Both the position numbers and the translations under genes were made by a program. Positions 54,613-63,419 of a stretch of DNA of 64,000 nt are shown here, in pieces. The notes under the pieces are model-generated. The model saw only the letters and a list, made by a program, of their open reading frames with translations, searched no databases and was not told where the DNA came from. The stretch lies in contig NZ_JAABNT010000001.1 in the NCBI RefSeq assembly GCF_010667575.1, forward strand, positions 62,001 through 126,000, given 5' to 3'. Position 1 is the first letter of the stretch, and each line of letters begins with the position of its first letter. This DNA is from Sulfitobacter sediminilitoris (GTDB taxonomy: Bacteria > Pseudomonadota > Alphaproteobacteria > Rhodobacterales > Rhodobacteraceae).

Positions 54613-54691
54613 TGAACGATCCTTGTCTGCCTCACTTCGCACTATAGCATGGATTGAGGCGATTTTCAGGCTGATGCGGGTATTCTCCGCG

Positions 54692-55348
54692 TCAATCCTC
54701 GAAAAGCTCGGACTGGCCTTCGGTGCTCTCTTCCTCGTCTTCGCCGTCCCCCAGCAAAGGCATGGTCCCCGGTGGAGGCCGGTTTTCCAGCAGACCGGCA
54801 GCGCGCAATTCCTTCAACCCAGGCAAATCGCGGGCGTTCTCAAGTCCGAAGTGATCGAGGAACCCCTGCGTCACCACAAAGGTCACCGGCCGGCCCGGTG
54901 TCATCTTGCGGCGACCGAAACGTATCCATTCCAGCTCAAGCAGCTGGTCTACGGTCCCGCGCGACACAGAGACACCGCGAATTTCCTCGATCTCTGCACG
55001 GGTCACGGGCTGGTGATATGCGATGATCGCCAGTGTCTCGATCGCCGCCCGGCTCAGCTTGCGGACCTCGACGGTCTCTTTCTGCATCAAAAAACCCAGA
55101 TCCGCAGCCGTCCGCATCGCATAGCCATCGCCAACGCGAACAACCTGCACGCCGCGCCCTTCATAGCGTTTGCGCAGATGCACCATCGCCTCACCTGCAT
55201 CGCAGCCGTGCGGCATACGGGATTCCAGTTCCTTCAACGTGATCGGCTCAGACGTGGCAAACAAAACCGCCTCGATCATGCGTTCCTGCTCGGCCATGGG
55301 CGGTGCCTCGAACAGGCTCTCTTCTTGTTCTTCGATGTCTTCAGCCAC
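54692..55348 (-). CDS. scpB: Segregation and condensation protein B
   Basis: A 218-residue kleisin-partner protein with two winged-helix domains, part of the SMC-ScpAB condensin. Family pieces are I-E-A-V-L-F-A, Y-E-G-R-G-V-Q-V and A-I-I-A-Y-H-Q-P-V-T-R-A-E-I-E. The start is not certain: GTG 55348 follows AGGGA at 8 nt and overlaps scpA by 8 bp; ATG 55297 would shorten it by 17 residues. The C-terminus is a disordered acidic tail. Confidence 0.92.
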   Translation of the reverse strand: MAEDIEEQEESLFEAPPMAEQERMIEAVLFATSEPITLKELESRMPHGCDAGEAMVHLRKRYEGRGVQVVRVGDGYAMRTAADLGFLMQKETVEVRKLSRAAIETLAIIAYHQPVTRAEIEEIRGVSVSRGTVDQLLELEWIRFGRRKMTPGRPVTFVVTQGFLDHFGLENARDLPGLKELRAAGLLENRPPPGTMPLLGDGEDEEESTEGQSELFED

Positions 55349-56135
55349 GCGGCACATCCCTTTTTCGCAACTGGATCGGGGCGAACGTATCGCTTTGCCT
55401 GATCTCCAGATGGCCCTCTTTAACCAGTTCAAGCGAGGCCGCAAAGGTGGAGGCCGTGGCCGAGCGCCGCTTGGCCGGATCGGTCTCCCAGCCTTCCGGC
55501 AGAAAGCTCATCAGATCGCCCCAGTCGCCTGCGTATCCGATCAGGCCCCGCATCCGCTCCAGCGCCTGCTCCATCGTGAACACCGCATCGCGGTCCATCA
55601 CGAAGGGACGGAATTCATCCCGCGTACGGATACGGGCATAGCCCTGCATCAGGTCCAGAAGCGTCGCGGTATAGGTCACCCGGCGGACCCGCTCGACCTC
55701 ATTCGTTTGTCCACGGGCAAAGAAATCACGCCCAAGCTGATCCCGCGCCATCAGCCGTGCCGCAACATCGCGCATGGCCTGCAACCGCTCCAGCTGAAAC
55801 GCCAGATGGGCAGCCAATTCCTCGCCGGATGGGCCTTCCTCTTCGGGGTCCGGCGGCAAAAGGAGACGCGATTTCAGAAACGCAAGCCACGCTGCCATCA
55901 CCAGATAATCGGCGGCCAGTTCCAGACGCAACGCCTTGGCCTTCTCCACGAAGGTCAGATACTGCCGCGCCAGTTGCAAAACCGAGATCTTGCGCAGATC
56001 TACCTTTTGTGTCCGGCTGAGTGTCAGCAGAAGGTCCAGCGGGCCCTCAAACCCGTCCACATCGACAATCAGCGCCTCAGCCGCCAACCTTTCGGCGACA
56101 GAAACCGTGTCTTCCTCAAATGTGGTGTCAGCCAT
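55341..56135 (-). CDS. scpA: Segregation and condensation protein A
   Basis: A 264-residue kleisin that bridges the SMC heads and holds ScpB. The N-terminal F-E-G-P-L-D-L-L-L-T-L and the I-S-V-L-Q-L-A-R-Q-Y-L segment are typical, with a C-terminal winged helix. ATG 56135 overlaps the nagZ 3' end by 8 bp. It is part of the leftward argS-SPOR-nagZ-scpA-scpB run. Confidence 0.95.
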   Translation of the reverse strand: MADTTFEEDTVSVAERLAAEALIVDVDGFEGPLDLLLTLSRTQKVDLRKISVLQLARQYLTFVEKAKALRLELAADYLVMAAWLAFLKSRLLLPPDPEEEGPSGEELAAHLAFQLERLQAMRDVAARLMARDQLGRDFFARGQTNEVERVRRVTYTATLLDLMQGYARIRTRDEFRPFVMDRDAVFTMEQALERMRGLIGYAGDWGDLMSFLPEGWETDPAKRRSATASTFAASLELVKEGHLEIRQSDTFAPIQLRKRDVPRG

Positions 56136-57132
56136 GCCCCGCCCCGCCCAAAAGCGCTTCAAGTTCGCGCTCAAGGGCCGGAATGTCAACGTCATCGGGG
56201 ATGTTGCGCATGGCCAGCGCACGTTCCGCGCGGGTCTGCGCTGCCGGTGTCATGCGACCTGCGGCATCAGCCACCGCACGCCGGTCTTCCAGCGGAGCAT
56301 TGCAGTAAAGGACAACATCACAGCCAGCAGCGATTGCCGCGCTGGCATTCTCGGCAGGTGTGCCCGACAGGGCCTTCATCGAAATGTCATCCGTCATGAT
56401 CAGGTTATCAAATCCGATGTCCTTGCGGATAAGCTGCATCATGATCGAAGAAAGCGTCGCGGGGGCTTCATCAATCTGCGCATAAACCAGATGCGCAGTC
56501 ATCCCCATGGGCAGATCGGTCAGCGCCCGGAACGGCAGAAAATCCGAAGCTTCAAGTTCAGCGCGGCTTGCATCGACGCGGGGCAGATCAAAGTGGCTGT
56601 CCATCGTGGCGCGGCCATGGCCGGGCATGTGTTTGACGACAGGCAACACACCACCCGCCAGCATCCCATCCGCCGCGGACCGGCCAAGGATCGCAACCCG
56701 CTCAGGATCACTGCTGTAGCATCTGTTGCGCAGAAACTGATGCGTTGCGGCCCCTGCCACATCAACCATCGGCGCGCAGTTGCTGTCTATCCCAACGCTG
56801 TGCAGCTCGTGCGCGATGATGCGGTACATCAGATACATCGCCCGCAGTGCATTTGGTCCTGCCAAAGCCACGAAATCAAGCGGTGGCAGCCATTCGCGCC
56901 ATTGTGGGCTGCGCATGCGCTGCACGCGACCGCCTTCCTGATCTATCGTGATGACCGCCTCGCGCCCGACAGCCTCGCGCATCTCGGCACACAGCGCGCG
57001 GACCTGATCAGGGCTTTCGATGTTGCGCGCAAAGAGGATGAAACCAAAGGGATCAGCCTCGCGAAACAGCGCCTTTTCCTCTGCTGTCAGCCTCAGACCA
57101 TCGGCATCGATGATCGTCGCCCCATAGGCCAT
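56128..57132 (-). CDS. nagZ: Beta-N-acetylhexosaminidase NagZ
   Basis: A 334-residue cytoplasmic GH3 enzyme that removes GlcNAc from anhydro-muropeptides in cell wall recycling. I-D-Q-E-G-G-R-V-Q-R (63-72), K-H-M-P-G-H-G (167-173) and the nucleophile region T-D-D-I-S-M (247-252, D248) are intact. ATG overlaps the SPOR gene stop by one base (TGATG). AnmK, acting later in the same pathway, lies at 42022-43140. Confidence 0.95.
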   Translation of the reverse strand: MAYGATIIDADGLRLTAEEKALFREADPFGFILFARNIESPDQVRALCAEMREAVGREAVITIDQEGGRVQRMRSPQWREWLPPLDFVALAGPNALRAMYLMYRIIAHELHSVGIDSNCAPMVDVAGAATHQFLRNRCYSSDPERVAILGRSAADGMLAGGVLPVVKHMPGHGRATMDSHFDLPRVDASRAELEASDFLPFRALTDLPMGMTAHLVYAQIDEAPATLSSIMMQLIRKDIGFDNLIMTDDISMKALSGTPAENASAAIAAGCDVVLYCNAPLEDRRAVADAAGRMTPAAQTRAERALAMRNIPDDVDIPALERELEALLGGAGHG

Positions 57133-58136
57133 CAGCGGGTGACCACCGGAATGCAATCCTGGTTCTCTGCCACCAGAGCCGAGCAAAAGCGACGGGCATC
57201 TGCGATATCTTCGAATCCCATCGCCCGCAGACGGTAGAATACCCGCCCACCGCTGCGCGCTTTTTGGACAATACGTTTCTTGTCAGCCAGATAGGCGTCA
57301 AATCGAGTCATCAATTGGTCCCACTGCTGACGCGCGACTTCAGGGCTGTCAAAGGCCCCCAGCTGGGCAAGACGTGTGCCGGCAGGCAGGCTTTCGGGAT
57401 CGATATCTTCAATCACCGGGGCGTCAGTGGTCAGCGCGGCTGGCGTGACGACAGCACGCACTGCCGGGCGAATTTTGGGACGGGCGGATTGACGCACACC
57501 CGGCGCGTCCCGCAGGGCCGCGACCTGTCGTCCGGCGGCGGTGACTTCGGCCACAACGGTTTCGGTCACGGTTGCAACAACCTTGTCGACGTCTTCGCTC
57601 AGGTCACTGATTGGCGCGACCCCCGCCGTCAACTGCGCGACCAGATCGTCCATATTCCCGCTTTCAAGTGCGGCAGTAACATCATCCGGGTTCAGAACCG
57701 GCGCGTCCGGCAAGAGCGTCGCAGCAGCGTCCTGTGTCCCTGCCGCAACCATCGCAGCGGGAACCACATGATCTTCGGCCTCTAGGTCAATGGGTTTCGG
57801 CGCCAAAATCAAACGATCTGCGGGTTTGGCAGCCGTCCCTTCGGCGGCCACCGCATTGACAGACAGCCCCTGATGGCGGGCCAATTGGCCGCCCGGTTCT
57901 TCTGGCCGCACGCGCATTTCACCACTGGCGGCACGGACCACGGGGATGCCGCTGACATCGCGAACCAGCAGCTTGTATCCCCAGACACCTATGCCCACAA
58001 CCAAGGCAAGTGAGACCACGGCCCCAGCCACATTCGTCAGCGTTACCAATTGGTTAGAACCCGCAGGGGTCTGTTGTTGATATGCGGATGCATGTGCGTG
58101 GTTCCCCGCCATCGGGGAAGACGTGAAATCTGCCAT
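57132..58136 (-). CDS. SPOR-domain cell envelope protein
   Basis: A 334-residue protein with one membrane helix (about 34-56), a long Ala/Val/Asp-rich periplasmic spacer, and a C-terminal SPOR domain (about 256-334: R-L-A-Q-L-G-A-F and R-V-F-Y-R-L-R-A). SPOR domains bind denuded septal glycan, so it probably acts at cell division. Being next to nagZ and argS is typical in alphaproteobacteria. ATG 58136 is chosen from where the cytoplasmic tail begins. Confidence 0.9.
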   Translation of the reverse strand: MADFTSSPMAGNHAHASAYQQQTPAGSNQLVTLTNVAGAVVSLALVVGIGVWGYKLLVRDVSGIPVVRAASGEMRVRPEEPGGQLARHQGLSVNAVAAEGTAAKPADRLILAPKPIDLEAEDHVVPAAMVAAGTQDAAATLLPDAPVLNPDDVTAALESGNMDDLVAQLTAGVAPISDLSEDVDKVVATVTETVVAEVTAAGRQVAALRDAPGVRQSARPKIRPAVRAVVTPAALTTDAPVIEDIDPESLPAGTRLAQLGAFDSPEVARQQWDQLMTRFDAYLADKKRIVQKARSGGRVFYRLRAMGFEDIADARRFCSALVAENQDCIPVVTR

Positions 58137-58213
58137 CTCTGCCTCTTTGCCCGCCGGATACGTTGCCCGCCGGGTCTGGTCTTGGGGTTGCCTGTGCATG
58201 GCGCGGGCGTGCG

Positions 58214-59959
58214 TTATCGCATCTCTTGCGCCGGAGTGACCCCAAGAATACCAAGCCCCGCCGCAATTACAATCGCCGTGGCCCGCGCAAGGGCAATTTT
58301 TGCCTGAGAGGTGGCCGCATCGTCTTCTTGAATGAAGCGCAAAGAGGTGACCTCGTTGCCCTTGTTCCAAAGACCGTGGAAATCCCCGGCAAGCTCATAA
58401 AGATAGAAGGCCACGCGGTGCGGTTCATTGGTGCGCGCAGCGGTCTCAACCAGCCGTGGCCATTCGGCCAGCTTGCGCAGCACACCCAATTCGCTTTCGT
58501 GATCCAGCAGGCTCAGATCAGCCTTTGCCAGGGTCGCATCATCAACAGCGATCCCCGCTTCCACCGCCTTGCGCAGCACAGAGGACACGCGCGCATGGGC
58601 ATATTGCACGTAGAACACCGGGTTCTCGCGGCTTTGCTCCAACACCTTGTCGAAATCGAAATCCAGCATGGCGTCATTCTTGCGGGTCAGCATGACAAAG
58701 CGGGTCACATCCGGCCCGACCTGATCAACAACGTCGCGCAGGGTGACGAATGTCCCGGCCCGCTTGGACATTTTGAACGGCTCGCCATTCTTGAACAGCT
58801 TCACCAACTGCGTCAGCTTGATATCCAGCGGCACCTTGCCGTCCGACAGCGCCGACACCGCCGCCTTCATCCGCTTGACGTAGCCGCCGTGATCCGCACC
58901 GAAAACGTCGATCAGCGCATCAAAGCCACGCTGCACCTTGTCATAATGATAGGCGATATCGGGGGCGAAATAGGTCCAGCTGCCGTCCGATTTCATCACC
59001 GGGCGATCCACGTCATCGCCATGTTCGGTCGATTTGAACAGCGTCTGCTCGCGCGGCTCCCAGTCTTCGGGTTTCTTGCCCTTTGGGGGCTCCAGTACGC
59101 CCTCGTAGATCAGCCCTTTGCCCCGCAAATCATCCAGCGCGGCCTCAATCCGGCCAGTGCCGTAGAGCGATTTTTCCGAATAGAACACGTCCATTTCGAC
59201 ACCCAAAGCCTTCAGGTCATCGCGGATCAAATCCATCATTTTCTCAGTGGCAAATTCGCGGATCTCTTCCAGCCAGAACTGCTCACCCTTATCAAGGTAC
59301 GCCTCGCCCACCTTGTCCTTCAGCGCCTCGCCCACCGCGATCAGGTAATCGCCGGGATAGGTCCCTTCCGGGAAGGCCACCTCCTGTCCATGCGCCTCGC
59401 AATACCGCAGGTAAACGGAGCGGGCCAGCACATCGACCTGTGCGCCACCGTCGTTGATATAGTATTCCCGGGTTACATCGTATCCGGCGAAATCCAACAG
59501 GCTGGCCAGCGCATCGCCAAACACAGCGCCACGTGTATGGCCCACATGCAGCGGGCCAGTGGGGTTGGCGGATACGTATTCAACGTTGACCTTTTTCCCC
59601 TGCCCCAACGTCCCCCGGCCAAAACCGGTCCCTTCGGTCAGGATCGTCTTGGCCATGCCCTGCCAGACAACCGGCGCCAGACGCAGGTTCAGAAAGCCAG
59701 GCCCCGCCACTTCGGCAGAGGTGATGCGCGGATCGTCTGCCAGCTTGCCTGCCAGCGCGTCAGCAATATCGCGTGGCTTCATCTTGGCGGGTTTCGCCAA
59801 CACCATCGCCGCATTGGTTGCCATATCCCCATGCGCGGGATCGCGCGGTGGCTCTGTCGTGATGGGATCAAAGTTCAGACCCTCGGGCAGATCGCCCCCA
59901 CGGACCATTTCGTCCAGCGTTGCAATGATATGGTCGCGGATTTCGGCAAAGATGTTCAT
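58214..59959 (-). CDS. argS: Arginyl-tRNA synthetase
   Basis: A 581-residue class I synthetase. The HIGH-like motif H-V-G-H is at 138-141 within [16 protein letters not shown] is near residue 395, and the C-terminal anticodon-binding domain ends near Q-E-M-R. ATG 59959 starts the family sequence; an upstream in-frame start is not conserved. It heads the argS-SPOR-nagZ-scpA-scpB run, and dgt lies just upstream on the same strand. Confidence 0.97.
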   Translation of the reverse strand: MNIFAEIRDHIIATLDEMVRGGDLPEGLNFDPITTEPPRDPAHGDMATNAAMVLAKPAKMKPRDIADALAGKLADDPRITSAEVAGPGFLNLRLAPVVWQGMAKTILTEGTGFGRGTLGQGKKVNVEYVSANPTGPLHVGHTRGAVFGDALASLLDFAGYDVTREYYINDGGAQVDVLARSVYLRYCEAHGQEVAFPEGTYPGDYLIAVGEALKDKVGEAYLDKGEQFWLEEIREFATEKMMDLIRDDLKALGVEMDVFYSEKSLYGTGRIEAALDDLRGKGLIYEGVLEPPKGKKPEDWEPREQTLFKSTEHGDDVDRPVMKSDGSWTYFAPDIAYHYDKVQRGFDALIDVFGADHGGYVKRMKAAVSALSDGKVPLDIKLTQLVKLFKNGEPFKMSKRAGTFVTLRDVVDQVGPDVTRFVMLTRKNDAMLDFDFDKVLEQSRENPVFYVQYAHARVSSVLRKAVEAGIAVDDATLAKADLSLLDHESELGVLRKLAEWPRLVETAARTNEPHRVAFYLYELAGDFHGLWNKGNEVTSLRFIQEDDAATSQAKIALARATAIVIAAGLGILGVTPAQEMR

Positions 59960-60062
59960 GGGTTCATTCCTTCGTTCCCGCCCATGTATCACTTGAGTGG
60001 GGGCAGTCAATTGGATCACGGCCGCGCAGCTTGACGGAACGGACACCGATCAACGCAAGGCC

Positions 60063-61202
60063 CTATCCGATCAAACGCGCGTGCTCTGAATAGGCGTAGC
60101 GGTCCGTCATCCCGGCAATGTAGTCGCACACCATCCGCGCCAGCGTCGTCCGGTCCTGCGCCGCTTGCTCGATCTGTCGTGCCCAGTGACGGGGCAACAT
60201 GTCGGGATTCTCCAGAAACAGCGGGAACAGGTCCTCGACAATCTTCGTCACCTCGGCGCGCTTCTCCATCACCGACGGCGCGCGGTACATCCGCTTGAAC
60301 AGAAACGCGCGTATGGCACGAATGTCCTGCCACATCTGGTCCGAGAACCGGATCACCGGCCGCCCCAGATGCCGGATATCTGCGGCTGATGCCGCACCGC
60401 AGTTGTCCAGCAATCCTCGCGAAGTCTCGATCACGTCGCTTACCATCATTCCGAACACCCGCCGCAAAGCCTCGTGCCTGCGGCGGTAGCTATCGGTGTC
60501 GGGATACAGACGATCAACCTCGGCGTAGGCCGGTGCCACCAAGGGCAAGTCGGCAATCTCGTCTTCAGAAAACAATCCTGCCCGCAATCCGTCATGCAGA
60601 TCGTGGTTGTTGTACGCAATATCATCAGACAGCGCCGCGACCTGCGCCTCGGCACTCGCATGCGTGTGCAGTTCCAGATCATGCAGCGCGTTATATTCGG
60701 CCAAAGCATAGGGCAAATCGCCGACAACGGGCCCATTATGCTTGGCAATACCTTCCAGCGTATCCCACGTCAGGTTCAATCCGTCAAATTCGGCATAGTG
60801 CCGCTCCAATGACGTCACGATCTTGATCGCCTGCGCGTTGTGATCAAAGCCGCCGTAGGGCGCCATCAGTGCATGCAGCGCATCCTCGCCCGTATGCCCG
60901 AACGGCGTGTGACCCAGATCATGGGCCAGCGCGACCGCCTCGGTCAGTTCCCCGTTCAGACCCAAAGCACCGGCAATCGTCCGCGCCACTTGGGCCACCT
61001 CAATCGAATGGGTCAAACGCGTGCGATAATAATCGCCCTCGTGCTCCACGAAAACTTGCGTCTTGTGCTTCAACCGCCGAAAGGCGCTGGCATGAATGAT
61101 CCGGTCCCGATCCCGCTGATGGCAAGACCGGAACGTGCTTTCCTCTTCCCGGACCCGCCGTCCCCTGGCGGTAACCGGATCAGAGGCGAAAGGTGCGCGC
61201 AT
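60063..61202 (-). CDS. dgt: dGTPase-like HD-domain triphosphohydrolase
   Basis: A 379-residue HD-fold enzyme that releases triphosphate from deoxynucleoside triphosphates. The metal ligands are H65 in R-L-T-H-S, H94 and D95 in A-H-D-L-G-H-T-P-F-G-H, and a later aspartate in D-D-I-A-Y-N-N-H-D. The N-terminal R-D-R-D-R-I-I-H-A-S-A-F-R-R-L is typical. Substrate range (dGTP or all dNTPs) is not known. It is divergent from the HesB gene, with about 80 bp between. Confidence 0.95.
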   Translation of the reverse strand: MRAPFASDPVTARGRRVREEESTFRSCHQRDRDRIIHASAFRRLKHKTQVFVEHEGDYYRTRLTHSIEVAQVARTIAGALGLNGELTEAVALAHDLGHTPFGHTGEDALHALMAPYGGFDHNAQAIKIVTSLERHYAEFDGLNLTWDTLEGIAKHNGPVVGDLPYALAEYNALHDLELHTHASAEAQVAALSDDIAYNNHDLHDGLRAGLFSEDEIADLPLVAPAYAEVDRLYPDTDSYRRRHEALRRVFGMMVSDVIETSRGLLDNCGAASAADIRHLGRPVIRFSDQMWQDIRAIRAFLFKRMYRAPSVMEKRAEVTKIVEDLFPLFLENPDMLPRHWARQIEQAAQDRTTLARMVCDYIAGMTDRYAYSEHARLIG

Positions 61203-61285
61203 TGCCGCTGGTCCTTGTGGCCTGTCCCAACGCTTTCTATACTAGCAATGCAACGCGATGAAAACCGCAGCACCGGAGCCAAATG

Positions 61286-61609
61286 ATGAACCTGCCCCCC
61301 AAAGTCACGCCCCGCGCCTTTGAACGCCTCGCAGAGATTGGCGCGTCCGATCAGGGCAAGGCCCTGCGCGTGGCCGTCGAAGGCGGTGGATGTTCGGGCT
61401 TTCAATATGAAATCGACCTTGATGAGCCCAAGGAAGACGACCTCGTCTTGGAAGGTGCCGGGCAAAAGGTCGTCGTCGACAGCATCTCCCTGCCCTTCCT
61501 GACGAATGCTGTGATCGACTTTTCCGAGGAACTGATCGGCGCACGGTTCGTCATCGACAATCCAAACGCCACATCCGCCTGCGGCTGCGGCACATCCTTT
61601 TCGATGTAA
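61286..61609 (+). CDS. A-type Fe-S carrier (HesB/ErpA-like)
   Basis: A 107-residue HesB/IscA-family protein that passes iron-sulfur clusters to target enzymes. The three ligand cysteines are C36 (G-G-G-C-S-G-F-Q-Y), C99 and C101 (A-C-G-C-G-T-S-F). ATG 61286 follows GGAG at 7 nt; the preceding ATG 61283 is also possible. Which branch (IscA, SufA or ErpA) is not clear. It is not in an operon with other Fe-S genes here. Confidence 0.92.
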   Translation: MNLPPKVTPRAFERLAEIGASDQGKALRVAVEGGGCSGFQYEIDLDEPKEDDLVLEGAGQKVVVDSISLPFLTNAVIDFSEELIGARFVIDNPNATSACGCGTSFSM

Positions 61610-61639
61610 GTCGCCCCGCTTGTGGCTGCCCTTAGGGGA

Positions 61640-62704
61640 TCAGCTGCCAGAGTTGCGTGCAAAACCCTCAAAAAAGTCGCCGAACCTTTCAGAGGACGCT
61701 TCGGCCCGCTGAACGATTGCGCGGCTATGTGCATCCAGAAACGGGATCACGCGCCCCCGCATTCCCGACCAATCCCCATGACGCGCAGCACCCAGATCAA
61801 ACAGGAATTCCGACAAGCCGCGCAATGCGCTCTTGGCCTGTAATTGGTCAACAAACTGAACGCCCCCTTGCGGCACCTCCGCCTCAAAGCATGGCGCACC
61901 GGCGACGGCCTGCCCCCATCCGGTGACCAGATAGGCATGAAAGGCATCCATGACCGGCATTTCGGTTTCCGCCGGTACAGGCATGATACCTGCATGGGCT
62001 CTGGAGACGTCCTCGACCCAGATTTGGCTGGGTGTCCCGCCAGCAAACTGGATCGCTGTGCATACTTCTGCAAGAAGATCGTGGTTCTGATCCAGATACG
62101 CCACAAGACCTGTGTATTCGAGGCTCATCATCGCTTCAGGTCTCAGCTCAGGATCATATTTTCCGTACTCTGACAGATAATACACGATGTGGGTCAGCTC
62201 ATAGGCCGCCTTTTTGTTGGGCAAGGCAAAGGTTTCCGGACGTTCGACAAACCGGCGCAGCCGCGCTACAAGATCACCGCTGGATACCACATCTGCCGCA
62301 CCGCGCCGCGCAAGCAGTCTGCGGGCTTCCGCCCTCTGCAAGTCGGACAGCTCCGCCTCCGCCAGTCCGACCGAAGCCACCCAGTCGCACAGCCTCTCTC
62401 CCTTGCACCCATCCAACCCGAGGTCCTCCAGATCGAGACAGATCGACAGGAAAAACCGATAATACTGGGGGTAAAAACGCAACCGCTCTTCGATCTCATC
62501 GTAAAATGTCTCGAAAGGGGCCAGGGCGCCCGGCATCAGCGGCTCTGACGTTGCCACAAGAAGATTCAAAAGCTCGGCATTCTCCTTGAGCCAGAACACA
62601 TCGTCTGGTCGCCGTCTGTGTTGGGAAACGCCTTCCAGCAAGGCCGCAAGGTTCTGGGCCCTATCAGGCCGAAGCTTTGGTTGAAACGCAACAACATTGG
62701 ACAT
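61640..62704 (-). CDS. 354-residue helical protein, unknown function
   Basis: I cannot assign a function. The protein is predicted mostly alpha-helical and soluble, with no signal peptide or membrane helix. A conspicuous motif is A-Y-E-L-T-H-I-V-Y-Y-L-S-E-Y-G at 167-181, followed by D-P and a second histidine segment D-A-F-H-A-Y-L-V at 253-260; both look like conserved helix faces. It begins after an excellent AGGAGGA ribosome site and lies 75 bp downstream of a 20-residue-repeat protein, with a stable hairpin between. This suggests one transcript with uneven expression of the two. It converges with the HesB gene. Confidence 0.8.
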   Translation of the reverse strand: MSNVVAFQPKLRPDRAQNLAALLEGVSQHRRRPDDVFWLKENAELLNLLVATSEPLMPGALAPFETFYDEIEERLRFYPQYYRFFLSICLDLEDLGLDGCKGERLCDWVASVGLAEAELSDLQRAEARRLLARRGAADVVSSGDLVARLRRFVERPETFALPNKKAAYELTHIVYYLSEYGKYDPELRPEAMMSLEYTGLVAYLDQNHDLLAEVCTAIQFAGGTPSQIWVEDVSRAHAGIMPVPAETEMPVMDAFHAYLVTGWGQAVAGAPCFEAEVPQGGVQFVDQLQAKSALRGLSEFLFDLGAARHGDWSGMRGRVIPFLDAHSRAIVQRAEASSERFGDFFEGFARNSGS

Positions 62705-62731
62705 GTCTGTTCCTCCTGAGCTGGTGTTGGA

Positions 62732-62761
62732 TCAGACCCGGCAAGGTTGTGCCGGGTCTGA
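62732..62761 (-). other. 12-bp hairpin between the two unknown genes
   Basis: A perfect inverted repeat, TCAGACCCGGCA with TGCCGGGTCTGA, around a 6-nt loop. No T-run follows on the minus strand, so it is not a standard terminator. It lies 18 bp after the repeat-protein stop and 27 bp before the downstream start. It may protect the upstream message or partly block read-through. Confidence 0.7.
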
Positions 62762-62779
62762 CCGCGCTGCGCTGGTTGC

Positions 62780-63067
62780 TCAGACGCTCTGCATGAAGAG
62801 CCCGGTCTTGTCGCCTTCTGACATACGACAGCCCGTTTCCAGAACGCTTTGCATAAACATTCCGGCACCCTGACCGGCCATCATGTCATTGCTGTGCGGA
62901 GCAGAGCCCGAGACGTAGAGGTCAACGCCGTCGCCCGCCATCATATCGCAGCATGTCGGCGCGGAGCCGGAGACGAACAGTTCAACTCCGGAACCTGCAT
63001 CAATGCTGCTATGGTCCGCTGTTTCGGAAGCAATTGTGATGTCGGTGATACGTGCAAGTGCAGTCAT
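62780..63067 (-). CDS. 95-residue protein of four 20-residue repeats
   Basis: A small acidic protein. Residues 1-24 are a nonrepeat N-terminus. Then come four repeats, each starting with G at 25, 45, 65 and 85. Units 1 and 2 read G-x-G-V-x-L-x-V-S-G-S-A-P ending D-M-M-A; units 3 and 4 read G-x-x-x-G-x-F-M-Q-S-V, the last cut after 11 residues. Cysteines are C39, C40 and C80. No signal peptide is seen. ATG 63067 follows AAAAGGA at 7 nt. It could be a self-assembling beta protein or a peptide precursor; I cannot tell. Confidence 0.8.
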   Translation of the reverse strand: MTALARITDITIASETADHSSIDAGSGVELFVSGSAPTCCDMMAGDGVDLYVSGSAPHSNDMMAGQGAGMFMQSVLETGCRMSEGDKTGLFMQSV

Positions 63068-63419
63068 GGATAGTCCTTTTCGGTTGGAATGGTTTACAAT
63101 CTAAAGTTGAAACACCTCAACGATTGCTCGTTTTGCGTGCTATTCCAAGCAGGTTTTTCGACCTCACAGCTTATCACCAGATGCGCCCACAGCCGGGATG
63201 GGCGCCAGCAGGTTTACCATGCGTCAATATTCATCTTATCCACACTTGAATACATTTCTTCTCCACAACGTTCATTGAACTCTCTTTCGTGATGCCGGCA
63301 CCTTAGATCAACCCAAAGTGGCATTAAGTCTGACCGAATCGCCTTAAGCGGTAGCACCCGTCTCTTGCCCTGCTTCGCTTTTTCCGCGATAGGAAACGCA
63401 ACCTCGCGGGAGATCGAAA
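63068..63419. other. Divergent intergenic region before xthA
   Basis: About 350 bp, AT-richer than the genes around it, holding the promoters of the repeat-protein unit (minus) and xthA (plus). A short dyad GTTGA-N6-TCAAC at 63106-63121 lies about 40 bp upstream of the repeat-protein start and could be an operator. I find no clear -35/-10 pair, RNA gene or further coding frame. Confidence 0.35.

Noticed and set aside
58163-60034. 623-codon plus-strand frame opposite argS
   Set aside because: ArgS is unmistakable on the other strand. The antisense frame stays open because of GC-rich third positions, and its product is not protein-like.
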